A stretch of DNA of 35,678 nt, from the NCBI GenBank assembly GCA_025362095.1, contig JANYIJ010000071.1:1-35678 (forward strand), written 5' to 3'. The position numbers were made by a program, and so were the translations under genes. Positions within the stretch are counted from its first letter, which is position 1, and every line of letters starts with the position of its first letter. The notes under the pieces were generated by a model. That model was not told the origin of the DNA and made no database searches. It saw only the letters and a list, made by a program, of their open reading frames with translations. Of the stretch, positions 26,224 through 34,932 are shown in pieces. This DNA comes from Gemmatimonadota bacterium (GTDB lineage: Bacteria > Gemmatimonadota > Gemmatimonadetes > Gemmatimonadales > Gemmatimonadaceae).

Positions 26224-26245
26224 AATCATGAAATGCGTTGCGAGA

Positions 26246-26506
26246 TTAGTAGCGCAGGCCAAGATCGGAGATGATCTTCCGATAGCTTTCGACGTCTGTG
26301 CGCTTCAGGTAGTCGAGGTGACGGCGGCGTTTGCCGACCATCTTGAGAAGTCCGCGGCGGCCGTGATGATCTTTTGCGTGCTGGCGGAAGTGATCGTTCA
26401 GAAAATTGATGCGTTCGGTGAGCACTCCGATCTGAACCTGCGAGGAGCCGGTGTCGGTGGCGTGCTTACGATGCTTCTCGAGCGCGGGAGTCTTTACGAA
26501 AGCCAT
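26246..26506 (-). CDS. rpsO: 30S ribosomal protein S15 (uS15)
   Basis: S15 binds the central domain of 16S rRNA early in 30S assembly. The 86-residue protein has the family core [20 protein letters not shown], then [20 protein letters not shown] and the ending [20 protein letters not shown]. It is close to the usual 88-89 residues. A clear promoter lies 36-77 nt upstream. It is the first gene of rpsO-pnp-M16-ald. The gap up to rseP (26507-26769) contains only this promoter and palindrome copy B. Confidence 0.97.
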   Translation of the reverse strand: MAFVKTPALEKHRKHATDTGSSQVQIGVLTERINFLNDHFRQHAKDHHGRRGLLKMVGKRRRHLDYLKRTDVESYRKIISDLGLRY

Positions 26507-26541
26507 TGTTTTGAAGTTCCTAAGTTCTTTTAGGTCAGTTT

Positions 26542-26583
26542 GTTATAGACTGGGAAGATAGTCCGGATAGAAGGCGAAATCAA
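26542..26583 (-). promoter_or_regulatory. rpsO promoter with double -10
   Basis: On the minus strand TTGATT (26583-26578) is followed after 17 nt by TATCTT (26560-26555). Seven nt further on is TATAAC (26547-26542). The block GACTATCTTCCCAGTCTATA is nearly the same as that in front of rplM. Either -10 could be used. Confidence 0.6.
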
Positions 26584-26648
26584 CCCTTCGGAGAGAGGGC
26601 AGAAAGGAGAACAGATGGGACAGGGAGATAGAGGGGGAGACGCCAGGC

Positions 26649-26770
26649 ACTACGGCGAATCGCGAGTCGGTACTGGCGAGAGCGTGGCCAGTCGCGATTC
26701 GCCACGCTCGCGGGTTACGACTCACGATTCGCCACGCTCTCGCCAATAACGACTCGCCATTCGCCGTAGT
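26649..26770. repeat. 122-bp palindromic repeat, copy B, touching the rseP stop codon
   Basis: Arms 26649-26688 and 26731-26770 (40 nt each) pair with three mismatches and are closely related to copy A at 21415-21506. The centre is 42 nt rather than 12 and contains a partial duplication: 26695-26723 and 26725-26755 both run CGATTCGCCACGCTC...ACGACTC. The outer end overlaps the last base of the rseP TGA. No T run follows on the minus strand. Confidence 0.92.
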
Positions 26771-27957
26771 CAGCTGAATATGGATGTAACCAACCCCTTC
26801 AAGTCGTTGAACATCACCACGAGGAAGAGTGCTCCAATGGCGACCAGGCCGACTCTCATGAAATTCTCCCTCGTCCGGTCGCTGAACGCACTCCCCTTCA
26901 CTCCCTCTGCGACCGTAATCAGCACCTGCCCTCCGTCCAGAATCGGCACCGGCAGCAAGTTCAGCACTGCGAGATTGATGCTCAAAAACGCGATTAGGGT
27001 AAACAGCGATTCCAGGCCCGTTTTCGCCGCCTGAACCGAAGTGCGCGCGATCGCTATCGGACCGCCGAGCGTCTTCACGCTCACCGTTCCGCGGAATAGA
27101 CCACCGAGCACATCGAGCACCGACCGGCCCATCGCCCATGTCGCGTACCACCCTGACTGAAACGCGTCGCCGAACGACATCGGGATTCGCACCGCCCGGT
27201 TTCCAATGTTGTCAGGTCCGAGCGACCCTGCGCCGATTTTTCCGACATGCCGGACTTTTCCGGTGATCGGATCCGTCAGATTGACTACTTCCGGCCTAAT
27301 GGAGAACGAGAGCCGCTGGGTGCCGCGCGCGACATCGAATCGCGATGCCTGGCCTGTGTCCGCGCCGACTCGCGCGACGAGCTCGGTCCACGTGCGAACA
27401 GGTGCGCCGTCGATCGCCATGACGCTGTCGCCGCGCTGAAGACCTGCGAGCTGCGCCGGTTTCCCGGCGACGAGCGTGTCGATCACCGTGGGCACATCGC
27501 GCCGTCCGTAAACCGCAAAAATGCTCGTCGCGACGCAGATCGTAAGAATAGCATTCATCGTCACGCCCGCGAGCAGAATCACCACGCGCGCATATGTTGG
27601 CTTCGACTCAAACCAACGATCCGCCGGCACGGGCTTGGGACCGTGCGGCACCATCGCCTCTGGATCCCAATTCGGGTCGAGCTCGGCGCTTTCCTTCAGC
27701 GTCTCGTTGCCGCCCTCGAGCATCGACGACGTCTCATCGTTCTTTGACGCCATGCGAACGTAGCCACCGATCGGCAGCATCGAGATCACATATTCTGTTT
27801 CGGATCCCTTGCGGCGCCACTTGAGCAGCGGTTTTCCCCACCCGAGCGAGAACCGCGGCGCGTAGACGCCAAACGCCTTCGCCGCGAGGAAGTGCCCGAA
27901 CTCGTGCACGAACACCACGATGCCGAGAACAACGAGAGGGGCGAGCCAGGAAAGCAT
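26770..27957 (-). CDS. rseP: site-2 protease RseP (M50 zinc metalloprotease)
   Basis: RseP-type proteases cut transmembrane segments of anti-sigma factors and signal peptides. The 395-residue inner-membrane protein has the catalytic HEFGH (H18, E19, H22) in its first helix. One PDZ domain covers roughly residues 152-225 (AGLQRGDSVMAIDGAPVRTW). The second metal-ligand motif NLLPVPILDG has N333 and D341. Length is slightly below E. coli RseP, which has two PDZ domains. It is last in the rpsB-rseP operon and overlaps dxr (ATGA). The cognate anti-sigma factor is not in the window. Confidence 0.95.
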   Translation of the reverse strand: MLSWLAPLVVLGIVVFVHEFGHFLAAKAFGVYAPRFSLGWGKPLLKWRRKGSETEYVISMLPIGGYVRMASKNDETSSMLEGGNETLKESAELDPNWDPEAMVPHGPKPVPADRWFESKPTYARVVILLAGVTMNAILTICVATSIFAVYGRRDVPTVIDTLVAGKPAQLAGLQRGDSVMAIDGAPVRTWTELVARVGADTGQASRFDVARGTQRLSFSIRPEVVNLTDPITGKVRHVGKIGAGSLGPDNIGNRAVRIPMSFGDAFQSGWYATWAMGRSVLDVLGGLFRGTVSVKTLGGPIAIARTSVQAAKTGLESLFTLIAFLSINLAVLNLLPVPILDGGQVLITVAEGVKGSAFSDRTRENFMRVGLVAIGALFLVVMFNDLKGLVTSIFS

Positions 27958-29111
27958 CAGTTGTTCTCCGCGCGACGAGACACGTGAGCTCGCGCCGCCG
28001 CGTCCGCAGCGAGCAGCGATGCCTTGTCCTTTCCGTTCATCGTGCCGAGCTGCCCGAGCGCCGAATCGATGCTCGCCGTGATATCCGCAAAATTCATTTT
28101 CCCCTCGAGAAATAGCGCGACCGCCTGCTCGTTCGCTGCATTGAATACGGCGGGGGCTGCGCCGCCGTTTCGTCCCGCTTCGAGTCCCAGGCTCAGCGCC
28201 GGAAAATCGGAGAGCCGCACGGGCTCGAACGTCAGCGGCGAATGCGCGACCGGATCAAAGCGTGGTACCCCGTCATCGCGCACGCGTTCAGGGTGCGTGA
28301 GCGCATAGAGGACGGGGAGCTCCATGCTGGGCACTCCCATTTGCGCGAGCACGCTGCCGTCGACGAACTCGACCATCGAGTGCACCACGCTCTGCGGATG
28401 CACCACGACTTCGATGTTCTCGTACGGAATGCCGAACAGAAAATGCGCTTCGATCACTTCGAGCGCCTTGTTCGCGAGCGTCGCGCTGTCGACGGTAATC
28501 TTGCGGCCCATCGACCACGTTGGGTGCCGCAGCGCGTCTTCGAGCGTCGCGCTTCTGATCGCCGCGGACGACCACGTGCGAAACGGTCCGCCGCTCGCGG
28601 TGATGATCAGCCGGCGCACGTCGGTGCGATCGCGTCGGCCAAGGCACTGGAGGATTGCGGAATGCTCACTGTCGACCGGCACGATTTCGCCGCCGGTGCG
28701 CGCGCACGCCGCGGCCGCGAGTTCGCCGGCCACCACGAGCGTTTCCTTGTTCGCGAGCGCCACGCGCTTCCCCGCCTCGAGCGCGGCCAGCGTGGCGTCT
28801 AGACCGGCCGCGCCCACAACGGCGTTGAGGACGATGTCGACGTCGTCTCGCGTCGCAGCCTCAACCAGCGACGCAGCGCCGAGCCGCCAGGACTCCGGCG
28901 GCTTCACGCCGTTCGGGCTGACGAGACCGACGAACGTGGGATTCGTGAGCGTCGCCTGCGATTCGAGCAGCGCGGAGTTCGCGAACGCGGTGAGCGCGGC
29001 GACGTGAAACCGGCCGGGTTGGCGCGCGATCACACGCAGCGCAGTCGTTCCGATCGATCCCGTAGAACCGAGAACCGCTACCCCACGGCTGCGAGCCACC
29101 TCGTCGTTCAT
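27957..29111 (-). CDS. dxr: 1-deoxy-D-xylulose 5-phosphate reductoisomerase
   Basis: Dxr makes 2-C-methyl-D-erythritol 4-phosphate, the committed step of the non-mevalonate isoprenoid pathway that feeds undecaprenyl phosphate synthesis. The 384-residue product has the NADPH loop VLGSTGSIGTTALRV, ALANKETLVVAG, the metal/substrate site PVDSEHSAI, and TASGGPFR. HPTWSMGRKITVDSATLANK is the flexible loop and substrate-binding region. Length is normal. It overlaps cdsA and rseP by ATGA at both ends. The cluster groups it with uppS, its downstream pathway partner. Confidence 0.97.
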   Translation of the reverse strand: MNDEVARSRGVAVLGSTGSIGTTALRVIARQPGRFHVAALTAFANSALLESQATLTNPTFVGLVSPNGVKPPESWRLGAASLVEAATRDDVDIVLNAVVGAAGLDATLAALEAGKRVALANKETLVVAGELAAAACARTGGEIVPVDSEHSAILQCLGRRDRTDVRRLIITASGGPFRTWSSAAIRSATLEDALRHPTWSMGRKITVDSATLANKALEVIEAHFLFGIPYENIEVVVHPQSVVHSMVEFVDGSVLAQMGVPSMELPVLYALTHPERVRDDGVPRFDPVAHSPLTFEPVRLSDFPALSLGLEAGRNGGAAPAVFNAANEQAVALFLEGKMNFADITASIDSALGQLGTMNGKDKASLLAADAAARAHVSRRAENN

Positions 29112-29965
29112 CGCGGTACCGGAATCAACAGCCAGCTCAGCAACGCGTACGACACCGGAAGCGTGAAGAGCAGCGAGTCGATGCGGTCGAGCATACCGCC
29201 GTGACCGGGGATCAGATGCGAGCTGTCCTTCACTCCCGCTTCACGCTTGAGCATCGATTCGACAAGATCGCCGATCTGCCCCGCAGCGCTCACGAGCACG
29301 GCGAAGAGAATCACGCCCTGCAGCAGCATGCCGAGCTGCGACTGCGGCCGCAGCACGAATCGCTCGTACAGCACCGCAATGAGGACAGCCAACAGGAGAC
29401 CGCCTACAGCGCCCGCGACCGTTTTGCCGGGGCTGATCGATGGCAGCAGCTTGCGACCGCCGATCATTCGGCCGAACGTGTAGCCGCCGATATCCGTGCC
29501 CCACGTGAGCAGAAACGGAAGAACCACGAGCGCCGTGCCCGCGGCCGCTCCGATCGCGTACGGGTGATACCGCAGCGCGAACGCAAACGACATCATGCCG
29601 CCGGTGTAGAAAACGCCGAGCACGGTGATGCCCACCGCTTCCAGCGGCCTCCCGTTCGCGCCCCGAACCCAGAGCGCCACAGAGAGAAGCTCGAGGACCA
29701 GCAGCATCACGATGCTCACGTCCGGTACCCACAGCCCCAGCTGCCGCGCGTAGACGAACAACGGGATCGCCGCGCTGAGTATCACGCCGTGACCCCAAAG
29801 CGGTACGCTCCCCGCCGCGATCGCGAGCTTGTAGAACTCATGCGCGGCGATCGCGCTCGCGATGGCCATGAGAATCGCGAGTGGCGCACCGCCGAGCCAG
29901 ATCAGCCAAATGACCAGAGGCACCGCCACGACGGCGAACGCAGTGCGCTTCGAAAGTTCTGACAA
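29108..29965 (-). CDS. cdsA: phosphatidate cytidylyltransferase
   Basis: CdsA makes CDP-diacylglycerol, the precursor of bacterial phospholipids. The product of about 285 residues is a polytopic membrane protein with roughly eight hydrophobic segments. It contains WGTDIGGYTFGRMIGGRKL, then SPGKTVAGAVGG, and ends with the family signature KDSSHLIPGHGGMLDRIDSL. I propose a TTG start at 29965: it gives SELSKRTAFAVV, the usual N-terminus, has AGGA 4 nt upstream, and lies 28 nt beyond the uppS stop. No ATG fits between the uppS stop and the first helix, and longer in-frame extensions run inside uppS. The start is the least certain in this operon. Confidence 0.92.
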   Translation of the reverse strand: MSELSKRTAFAVVAVPLVIWLIWLGGAPLAILMAIASAIAAHEFYKLAIAAGSVPLWGHGVILSAAIPLFVYARQLGLWVPDVSIVMLLVLELLSVALWVRGANGRPLEAVGITVLGVFYTGGMMSFAFALRYHPYAIGAAAGTALVVLPFLLTWGTDIGGYTFGRMIGGRKLLPSISPGKTVAGAVGGLLLAVLIAVLYERFVLRPQSQLGMLLQGVILFAVLVSAAGQIGDLVESMLKREAGVKDSSHLIPGHGGMLDRIDSLLFTLPVSYALLSWLLIPVPR

Positions 29966-29993
29966 TGGATCCTGCGAAGAGGTCGGTTCGAAA

Positions 29994-30749
29994 TCAGGCC
30001 GGAACGCGGCCGAAGCGGCGGTCCCGGTTCTGATAGTCGAGAATCGCGCCGTACAGCTCGCGCCGGTCGAAATCCGGCCAGAGCACACTCGAGATGTAGA
30101 TCTCGGTGTACGCAAGCTGCCAGAGGAGAAAATTCGAAATGCGCTGCTCACCGGAGGTGCGAATAAGCAGATCGGGGTCCGGGCAGCCAACAGTAAACAG
30201 CTTCTCAGCAAACAGCGCGTCGTCGATCTCTTCCGGCTTCAGGCGCCCGGCCGCAACCTCGGCCGCCAGCGTGCGCGCCGCCCGGACGATTTCCGCTCGC
30301 GCTCCGTACGAGATGAAGAGATTCAATCGCAACTTGGAGTTCTTCGCCGTCTGCTTCATGACGCGATCGACCGCCGCGCGCTGTGCCGCCGGAAGTCTGT
30401 CGAGCTCGCCGAGCATAACGACCTGCACGCCCTGCGAATCGAGTTCATCGGCTTCGCGCTGGATGTACTCCTCGAGCAGCGACATCAACGCGGACACTTC
30501 GGTCGCGGGACGCTGCCAGTTTTCCTGGGAGAACGCGAACAGGGAGAGCACCTCTACTCCAACTTCGATCGCACCCTCGACCACTTCGCGCACCGACTTC
30601 ATGCCGCTGCGATGACCCAGCGGGCGCGGCAGCATGCGGTCCTTCGCCCAGCGCCCGTTGCCATCCATGATGATCGCCACATGGCGCGGCACCGCGCCGT
30701 TGACGCGGATCTGCGAGAGGAGATCGGCCGGCGCGGAGGCGGCCATCAC
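29994..30749 (-). CDS. uppS: undecaprenyl diphosphate synthase
   Basis: UppS condenses isopentenyl diphosphate units onto farnesyl diphosphate to form the C55 carrier lipid for cell-wall synthesis. The 251-residue protein has HVAIIMDGNGRWAK with the essential Asp at D29, then LGHRSGMKSVREVV, FAFSQENWQRP and the C-terminal DLLIRTSGEQRISNFLLWQ followed by YTEIYISSVLWPDF. This is a complete set of cis-prenyltransferase motifs. GTG 30749 overlaps the frr stop (GTGA); the ATG three bases later is an equally possible start. Confidence 0.96.
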   Translation of the reverse strand: MMAASAPADLLSQIRVNGAVPRHVAIIMDGNGRWAKDRMLPRPLGHRSGMKSVREVVEGAIEVGVEVLSLFAFSQENWQRPATEVSALMSLLEEYIQREADELDSQGVQVVMLGELDRLPAAQRAAVDRVMKQTAKNSKLRLNLFISYGARAEIVRAARTLAAEVAAGRLKPEEIDDALFAEKLFTVGCPDPDLLIRTSGEQRISNFLLWQLAYTEIYISSVLWPDFDRRELYGAILDYQNRDRRFGRVPA

Positions 30750-31297
30750 ACCTCCATGATTTCTGCTTCTTTGGCCTTCATCAGCGCATCGATCTTGCCG
30801 ATGAATTCGTCGTGGGCCTTCTGCAGTTCCTTCTCGGCGTGCTTCACGTCGTCTTCCGGCGCGCCCGTAAGTTTCTTCAGCGTTTCACGCGCGTGGGTGC
30901 GCGCGTGGCGGATCGCAATGTGCCCGTCTTCCGCGTGCTTGTGCACCTGCTTCGCGAGTTCCTTGCGGCGCTGCTCGTTCATCGACGGAAGCGGCACGCG
31001 AATGATCGCGCCCTGCACCGCCGGATCGAGACCGAGCCCCGATTCGCGAATCGCTTTCTCAACAGCCTTGATCTGCGACTTGTCGAACGGCGTGACCACC
31101 AGCAGCCGCGGTTCCGGCGCCGAGACGTTCGCGACCTGATTGAACGCCATCAGGGAGCCGTACATCTCGACCTTCACGCTGTCGAGCATCGCCGGCGACG
31201 CCTTGCCCGAGCGCACGGAGCCGAAGTCTCGCTTCACGGCCTCGACGGCCTTTTCCATCTGCGCGCGGCAGTCCTTCTGAATGTTCGGAATGCTCAT
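30746..31297 (-). CDS. frr: ribosome recycling factor
   Basis: RRF works with EF-G to split post-termination ribosomes. The 183-residue product has the three-helix-bundle pattern: [20 protein letters not shown], then [20 protein letters not shown] and [20 protein letters not shown], ending in a helix with [19 protein letters not shown]. Length is normal. It overlaps pyrH (ATGA) and uppS (GTGA), the conserved tsf-pyrH-frr-uppS order. Confidence 0.97.
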   Translation of the reverse strand: MSIPNIQKDCRAQMEKAVEAVKRDFGSVRSGKASPAMLDSVKVEMYGSLMAFNQVANVSAPEPRLLVVTPFDKSQIKAVEKAIRESGLGLDPAVQGAIIRVPLPSMNEQRRKELAKQVHKHAEDGHIAIRHARTHARETLKKLTGAPEDDVKHAEKELQKAHDEFIGKIDALMKAKEAEIMEV

Positions 31298-32031
31298 GAG
31301 ACGAGGGTCCCCACCCGTTCGCCGCGGATCGCCTTGATGACGGCGCCGGGCGTATTGATGTTCAGCACAATTAGCGGAAGCGAGTTTTCCTTGCAGAGCG
31401 TGATCGCCGTCTGGTCCATCACGCCGAGTTCTTCGAGCATCACGTCCCGGTAGCTGATGCGCTCGTACATTTTCGCCGCGGGCACTTTTTTCGGATCGGC
31501 GGAATACACGCCGTCGACGCTCGTCGCCTTGATGATGAGATCCGCCTTCATCTGAATGCCACGCAGCACCGCCGCAGTGTCCGTGCTGAAATACGGGTTT
31601 CCGGTTCCTGCGGCGAAGATTACGGCGCGCCCCTTTTCGAGGTGGCGCATCGCGCGGCGGCGGATGTACGGCTCGGCGAGTTCTTCCATGCGAATCGCCG
31701 TCATCACGCGGGTGTCGAGTCCCTCGCGCTCCAGGACATCCTGAAACGCGAGGGCGTTGATCACCGTGCCGAGCATCCCCATGTAGTCGGCGCTGACGCG
31801 ATCGAGCCCCATTTTCGAGAGCTGCGACCCGCGCACGATATTGCCGCCGCCAATGACCATGCCGACCTGCGCGCCGGTCTCGACGATCTTCTTGATCTCT
31901 TTCGCGTACTTGGTGATCGAGTCGAAATCGAATCCGTTGCGATGATCGCCCGCCAGCGCCTCACCGGAGAGCTTGATCAGCACCCGGGGATACTTGAGCG
32001 GCTTCTTTGCGGATCCCTTCGACCCGGTCAT
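31294..32031 (-). CDS. pyrH: UMP kinase
   Basis: PyrH phosphorylates UMP to UDP and belongs to the amino-acid-kinase fold specific to bacteria. The 245-residue product has [15 protein letters not shown] (phosphate loop), [35 protein letters not shown], and [20 protein letters not shown] chose the ATG at 32031, which has GAGG about 10 nt upstream and lies 10 nt after the tsf stop; an in-frame upstream ATG (32082) would start inside tsf. The N-terminal 12 or so residues are Lys/Ser-rich. Confidence 0.96.
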   Translation of the reverse strand: MTGSKGSAKKPLKYPRVLIKLSGEALAGDHRNGFDFDSITKYAKEIKKIVETGAQVGMVIGGGNIVRGSQLSKMGLDRVSADYMGMLGTVINALAFQDVLEREGLDTRVMTAIRMEELAEPYIRRRAMRHLEKGRAVIFAAGTGNPYFSTDTAAVLRGIQMKADLIIKATSVDGVYSADPKKVPAAKMYERISYRDVMLEELGVMDQTAITLCKENSLPLIVLNINTPGAVIKAIRGERVGTLVS

Positions 32032-32041
32032 GGCGAATGCC

Positions 32042-32926
32042 TCAGGCTTCGCCCATCTGGAAACGCGCGAAGCGGCTGACATCGGCGCCCGGCGTTTCCT
32101 TCACGAGCTGGCCGATCGACTTGGAATCGTCGCGAACCCACGGCTGCTCGAGAAGGGTGATTTCCTTGAAGTACTTGTCCAGACGTCCGGCGACCATCTT
32201 CTCGACGATCGCATCGGGCTTCCCCGATTCTTTCGCCTGCGCGACGAAAATCGCCTTTTCACGGGCGACGAGATCGGGGTTCACATCTTCCTTCTTCACT
32301 GCTACGGCGATCGTCGGCACGCCGGCGGCGATGTGTTCCGCCACCGAGTTGCCGAGCGCAACGGCTGACGGCCCGGTCGCGCCGGTAATCTCGGCGAGCA
32401 CGGCGACTTTCCCGTTGTGGTGCAGATACGATCCGATCGTGCCACTCGATGCATAGCGCGCGACGCGGCGGAGCGTGACGTTCTCGCCCGTCTTCGCCGC
32501 CGCGGCTTTCACCACCTGCGCGAGCGTCAGCGATTTGTCGTGCGACCACTGCTTTTCGAGCAGCGCGTGATCGGCGCCGACTTCGGCGATGCCGTCGAGC
32601 GTGGTGTCGTTGCCGATATGCGCCGCGACGAGCTTCGCCAGCGCGACGAACTCATCGTTGCGTGCCACGAAATCTGTTTCGGAGTTCAATTCGATCATGA
32701 CGCCGAGCGTGCGATCGTCGCTGACCCACGTGACGATCTGACCCTCGGAAGCCGCGCGGTCGGCGCGCTTCTCGGCCTTCATCATCCCCTTGGTGCGGAG
32801 GACGTCGATGGCCTTCTCCTGGTCTCCGCCGGCCTCTTCAAGTGCTTTTTTGCAATCGCCCATCCCGGCGCCCGTGCGGGCGCGAAGGGCGGCGACATCT
32901 TTGGCTGTGATCATTGTGGCGCTCAT
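32042..32926 (-). CDS. tsf: elongation factor Ts
   Basis: EF-Ts exchanges GDP for GTP on EF-Tu. The 294-residue protein starts with the UBA-like domain ([20 protein letters not shown] followed by ALEEAGGD) and contains the EF-Tu-contacting [10 protein letters not shown] at residues 81-90. The core and dimerisation domains follow. It lies 2 nt after rpsB, the universal bacterial pairing. Confidence 0.97.
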   Translation of the reverse strand: MSATMITAKDVAALRARTGAGMGDCKKALEEAGGDQEKAIDVLRTKGMMKAEKRADRAASEGQIVTWVSDDRTLGVMIELNSETDFVARNDEFVALAKLVAAHIGNDTTLDGIAEVGADHALLEKQWSHDKSLTLAQVVKAAAAKTGENVTLRRVARYASSGTIGSYLHHNGKVAVLAEITGATGPSAVALGNSVAEHIAAGVPTIAVAVKKEDVNPDLVAREKAIFVAQAKESGKPDAIVEKMVAGRLDKYFKEITLLEQPWVRDDSKSIGQLVKETPGADVSRFARFQMGEA

Positions 32927-32928
32927 AG

Positions 32929-33834
32929 TTATTCAGCAACCTCTCCCTCTGGGGCAGCCTCGGCCGCTTCACCTTCTGTCGCCGTGCTATCCTTGATGCG
33001 GAGGGCAATCGCTTCCGGCTTTGCACGACGGCGGCGCGGGCCACGCTTCTTGTTTCTTGCATTGCGGTCTTCCGCGCTCGCTGGCTCGGCGCCGCGGTCA
33101 GACGAGTACGTGTAGCTCTCGCCGTCTTCGCCTTCGTCACGAACCGGCGATTCACGGCGGGCTTCGATGATCGTATCTGCGATCGCGGCAGTGATCAGTT
33201 CCACCGAGCGAATCGCGTCGTCGTTGCCTGCGATCGGAACCGTGATCAGATCCGGATCCGAGTTGGTATCACAGATGGCGATCATCGGGATGCCAAGCTT
33301 GTTCGCCTCGTCAACCGCGATCTTTTCCTTCTTCGCATCCACAACGAAGAGCAGCCCCGGCACGCGCGACATCGCTTTGATGCCGGAAAGATTCTTCGCC
33401 AGCTTGTCGCGCTGGCGCGCCATCAGGAGCTGTTCCTTCTTGGTGTAGTTCTCGAAATCACCGCCGGCTTCAGAGCCCGCCTCGAGTTCCTTCAAGCGGC
33501 GGATCTGCTTCTTGGCCGTGTTGAAGTTCGTGAGCAGGCCGCCGAGCCAGCGCTCGGTGACGTACATCGCGCCGGAGCGCTCGGCTTGCTGCAGAACGAT
33601 CTGCGAGAGCTGGCGCTTGGTGCACACGAACAGCACGTTTTCGCCGCGCGCGATGACTTCACGCGCGAGCTTCTGTGCGATCTCGATCTGCCGAAGGGTC
33701 TTCTGCAGGTCGATGATGTGAATGCCGTTGCGCTCCGCGAAGATGAAGCGGCGCATCTTCGGATTCCAGCGGCGGGTCTGATGGCCGAAGTGAACTCCGG
33801 CCTTGAGGAGATCGTCGATCGTTGGTGTGGACAT
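32929..33834 (-). CDS. rpsB: 30S ribosomal protein S2 (uS2) with a charged C-terminal extension
   Basis: S2 joins the 30S subunit late and helps bind S1. The core is standard: LLKAGVHFGHQTRRWNPKM, TERWLGGLLTNFNTAKKQI and AIADTIIEA. The protein is 301 residues, against about 230-260 in most bacteria. Residues after about 228 form a low-complexity charged tail: acidic (RDEGEDGESYTY), then basic (NKKRGPRRRRAK), then acidic/Ala-rich (ATEGEAAEAAPEGEVAE). It is the first gene of the long rpsB-rseP operon. The 171-nt gap upstream (33835-34005) holds the rpsI terminator-like hairpin; I see no clear promoter in it. Confidence 0.96.
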   Translation of the reverse strand: MSTPTIDDLLKAGVHFGHQTRRWNPKMRRFIFAERNGIHIIDLQKTLRQIEIAQKLAREVIARGENVLFVCTKRQLSQIVLQQAERSGAMYVTERWLGGLLTNFNTAKKQIRRLKELEAGSEAGGDFENYTKKEQLLMARQRDKLAKNLSGIKAMSRVPGLLFVVDAKKEKIAVDEANKLGIPMIAICDTNSDPDLITVPIAGNDDAIRSVELITAAIADTIIEARRESPVRDEGEDGESYTYSSDRGAEPASAEDRNARNKKRGPRRRRAKPEAIALRIKDSTATEGEAAEAAPEGEVAE

Positions 33835-33939
33835 GTTCTGAACTTTCCTTGAGTGGTTAGGCGGCGGCGTTTGTCATCGTTTCTTGCGACCGTCCGCGAG
33901 GACAGCACCCGCTTGAAACTCGAAACGCCTGATTGATGG

Positions 33940-33998
33940 AAAAAAACTGAACTACTCTTACGGCTGTTAGCGAACAGCTGTACGCTAACAGCCGTAAG
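33940..33998 (-). terminator. hairpin and T-run after rpsI
   Basis: CTTACGGCTGTTAGCG (33957-33972) pairs perfectly over 16 bp with 33983-33998 around a 10-nt loop. On the minus strand the stem starts 7 nt after the rpsI stop. A run of seven T (33946-33940) begins 10 nt after it, further than in a standard intrinsic terminator. Placement at the end of rplM-rpsI supports termination. Confidence 0.65.
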
Positions 33999-34005
33999 TT
34001 GGCGC

Positions 34006-34398
34006 TTATCTCTTGCTGAACTGGAACCGTTTGCGTGCTTTCGGACGGCCTGGCTTCTTACGCTCAACCGCGCGTGCATCGCGCGTGAGCAGTCCGAGAT
34101 CGCGCAGCTTGCGGCGATGTGCTTCGTCCATCTTGACGAGCGCGCGTGCGACCGCGAGACGGAGCGCGCCCGCCTGACCGGTGGATCCGCCGCCGTCGAT
34201 GTTCGCCTTCACGTCAAAGCGGCCAAGCGTGTCGGTCGCAGTGAACGGCTGCTGAATGGCAGACACAAGCGCGGGGCGCGGAAAATAATCGCCGAGCGTG
34301 CGTCCGTTGACGTCCCACTTTCCTGAACCCGCCGAGATGTAGACGCGGCAGACGGCTTCCTTGCGGCGGCCGATGGTGTGAATGGTGGTCTCGGCCAT
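34006..34398 (-). CDS. rpsI: 30S ribosomal protein S9 (uS9)
   Basis: S9 contacts the P-site tRNA through its C-terminal tail. The 130-residue protein has GRRKEAVCRVYISAGSGKWD, GGGSTGQAGALRLAVARAL, and ends in the near-universal KRFQFSKR. It lies 1 nt after rplM, the standard rplM-rpsI pair, and is followed by a perfect hairpin. Confidence 0.98.
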   Translation of the reverse strand: MAETTIHTIGRRKEAVCRVYISAGSGKWDVNGRTLGDYFPRPALVSAIQQPFTATDTLGRFDVKANIDGGGSTGQAGALRLAVARALVKMDEAHRRKLRDLGLLTRDARAVERKKPGRPKARKRFQFSKR

Positions 34399-34399
34399 G

Positions 34400-34849
34400 T
34401 TACTTCGCCTCTCTCTTCTTGAAGGTCAGCACGGTGGGCTTCTGCGCGACGTGCGGATGTTCGGCGCCCGGATAAACGCGAAGCTTGAGTCGCAGCGTGC
34501 CGCGGCCCAGTGCGTTCTTGGGGAGCATTCCGAACACGGCCTTCTCGATGATGCGCTCGGGGTGCTGCTTGAGCACCTTGGCGAACGGATCCTGGCGATC
34601 GTGTCCCATGTAGCCGGTGTGCACGAAATACGTCTTCTGTTCGGCCTTGCGGCCGGTCACGCGGATTTTCGCCGCGTTGATGACGATGACGCTGTCGCCG
34701 GTGTCCATGTGGGGAGTGAACGTCGGCTTGTGCTTTCCGCGAATGATTTTTGCGACTTCAGACGCGAGCCTGCCGAGAACCATTCCGTCCGCATCCACAA
34801 TGAACCACTTGTGTTCGATGTCGGAGGGTTTTGCCGAAAACGTGCTCAT
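34400..34849 (-). CDS. rplM: 50S ribosomal protein L13 (uL13)
   Basis: L13 is an early 50S assembly protein. The 149-residue product contains [40 protein letters not shown] followed by [13 protein letters not shown], and the ending [20 protein letters not shown] with GAEHPH. Length is normal. It is the first gene of the rplM-rpsI unit and has a strong promoter 84-125 nt upstream. Confidence 0.98.
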   Translation of the reverse strand: MSTFSAKPSDIEHKWFIVDADGMVLGRLASEVAKIIRGKHKPTFTPHMDTGDSVIVINAAKIRVTGRKAEQKTYFVHTGYMGHDRQDPFAKVLKQHPERIIEKAVFGMLPKNALGRGTLRLKLRVYPGAEHPHVAQKPTVLTFKKREAK

Positions 34850-34932
34850 GCTGATAACGAGGACTAAAGCGAGTCCAGCGCCTCACCGGTGCGGATTGCA
34901 ACCCGGGTCTTGGCCGCCATTCAAGGCGTTTT

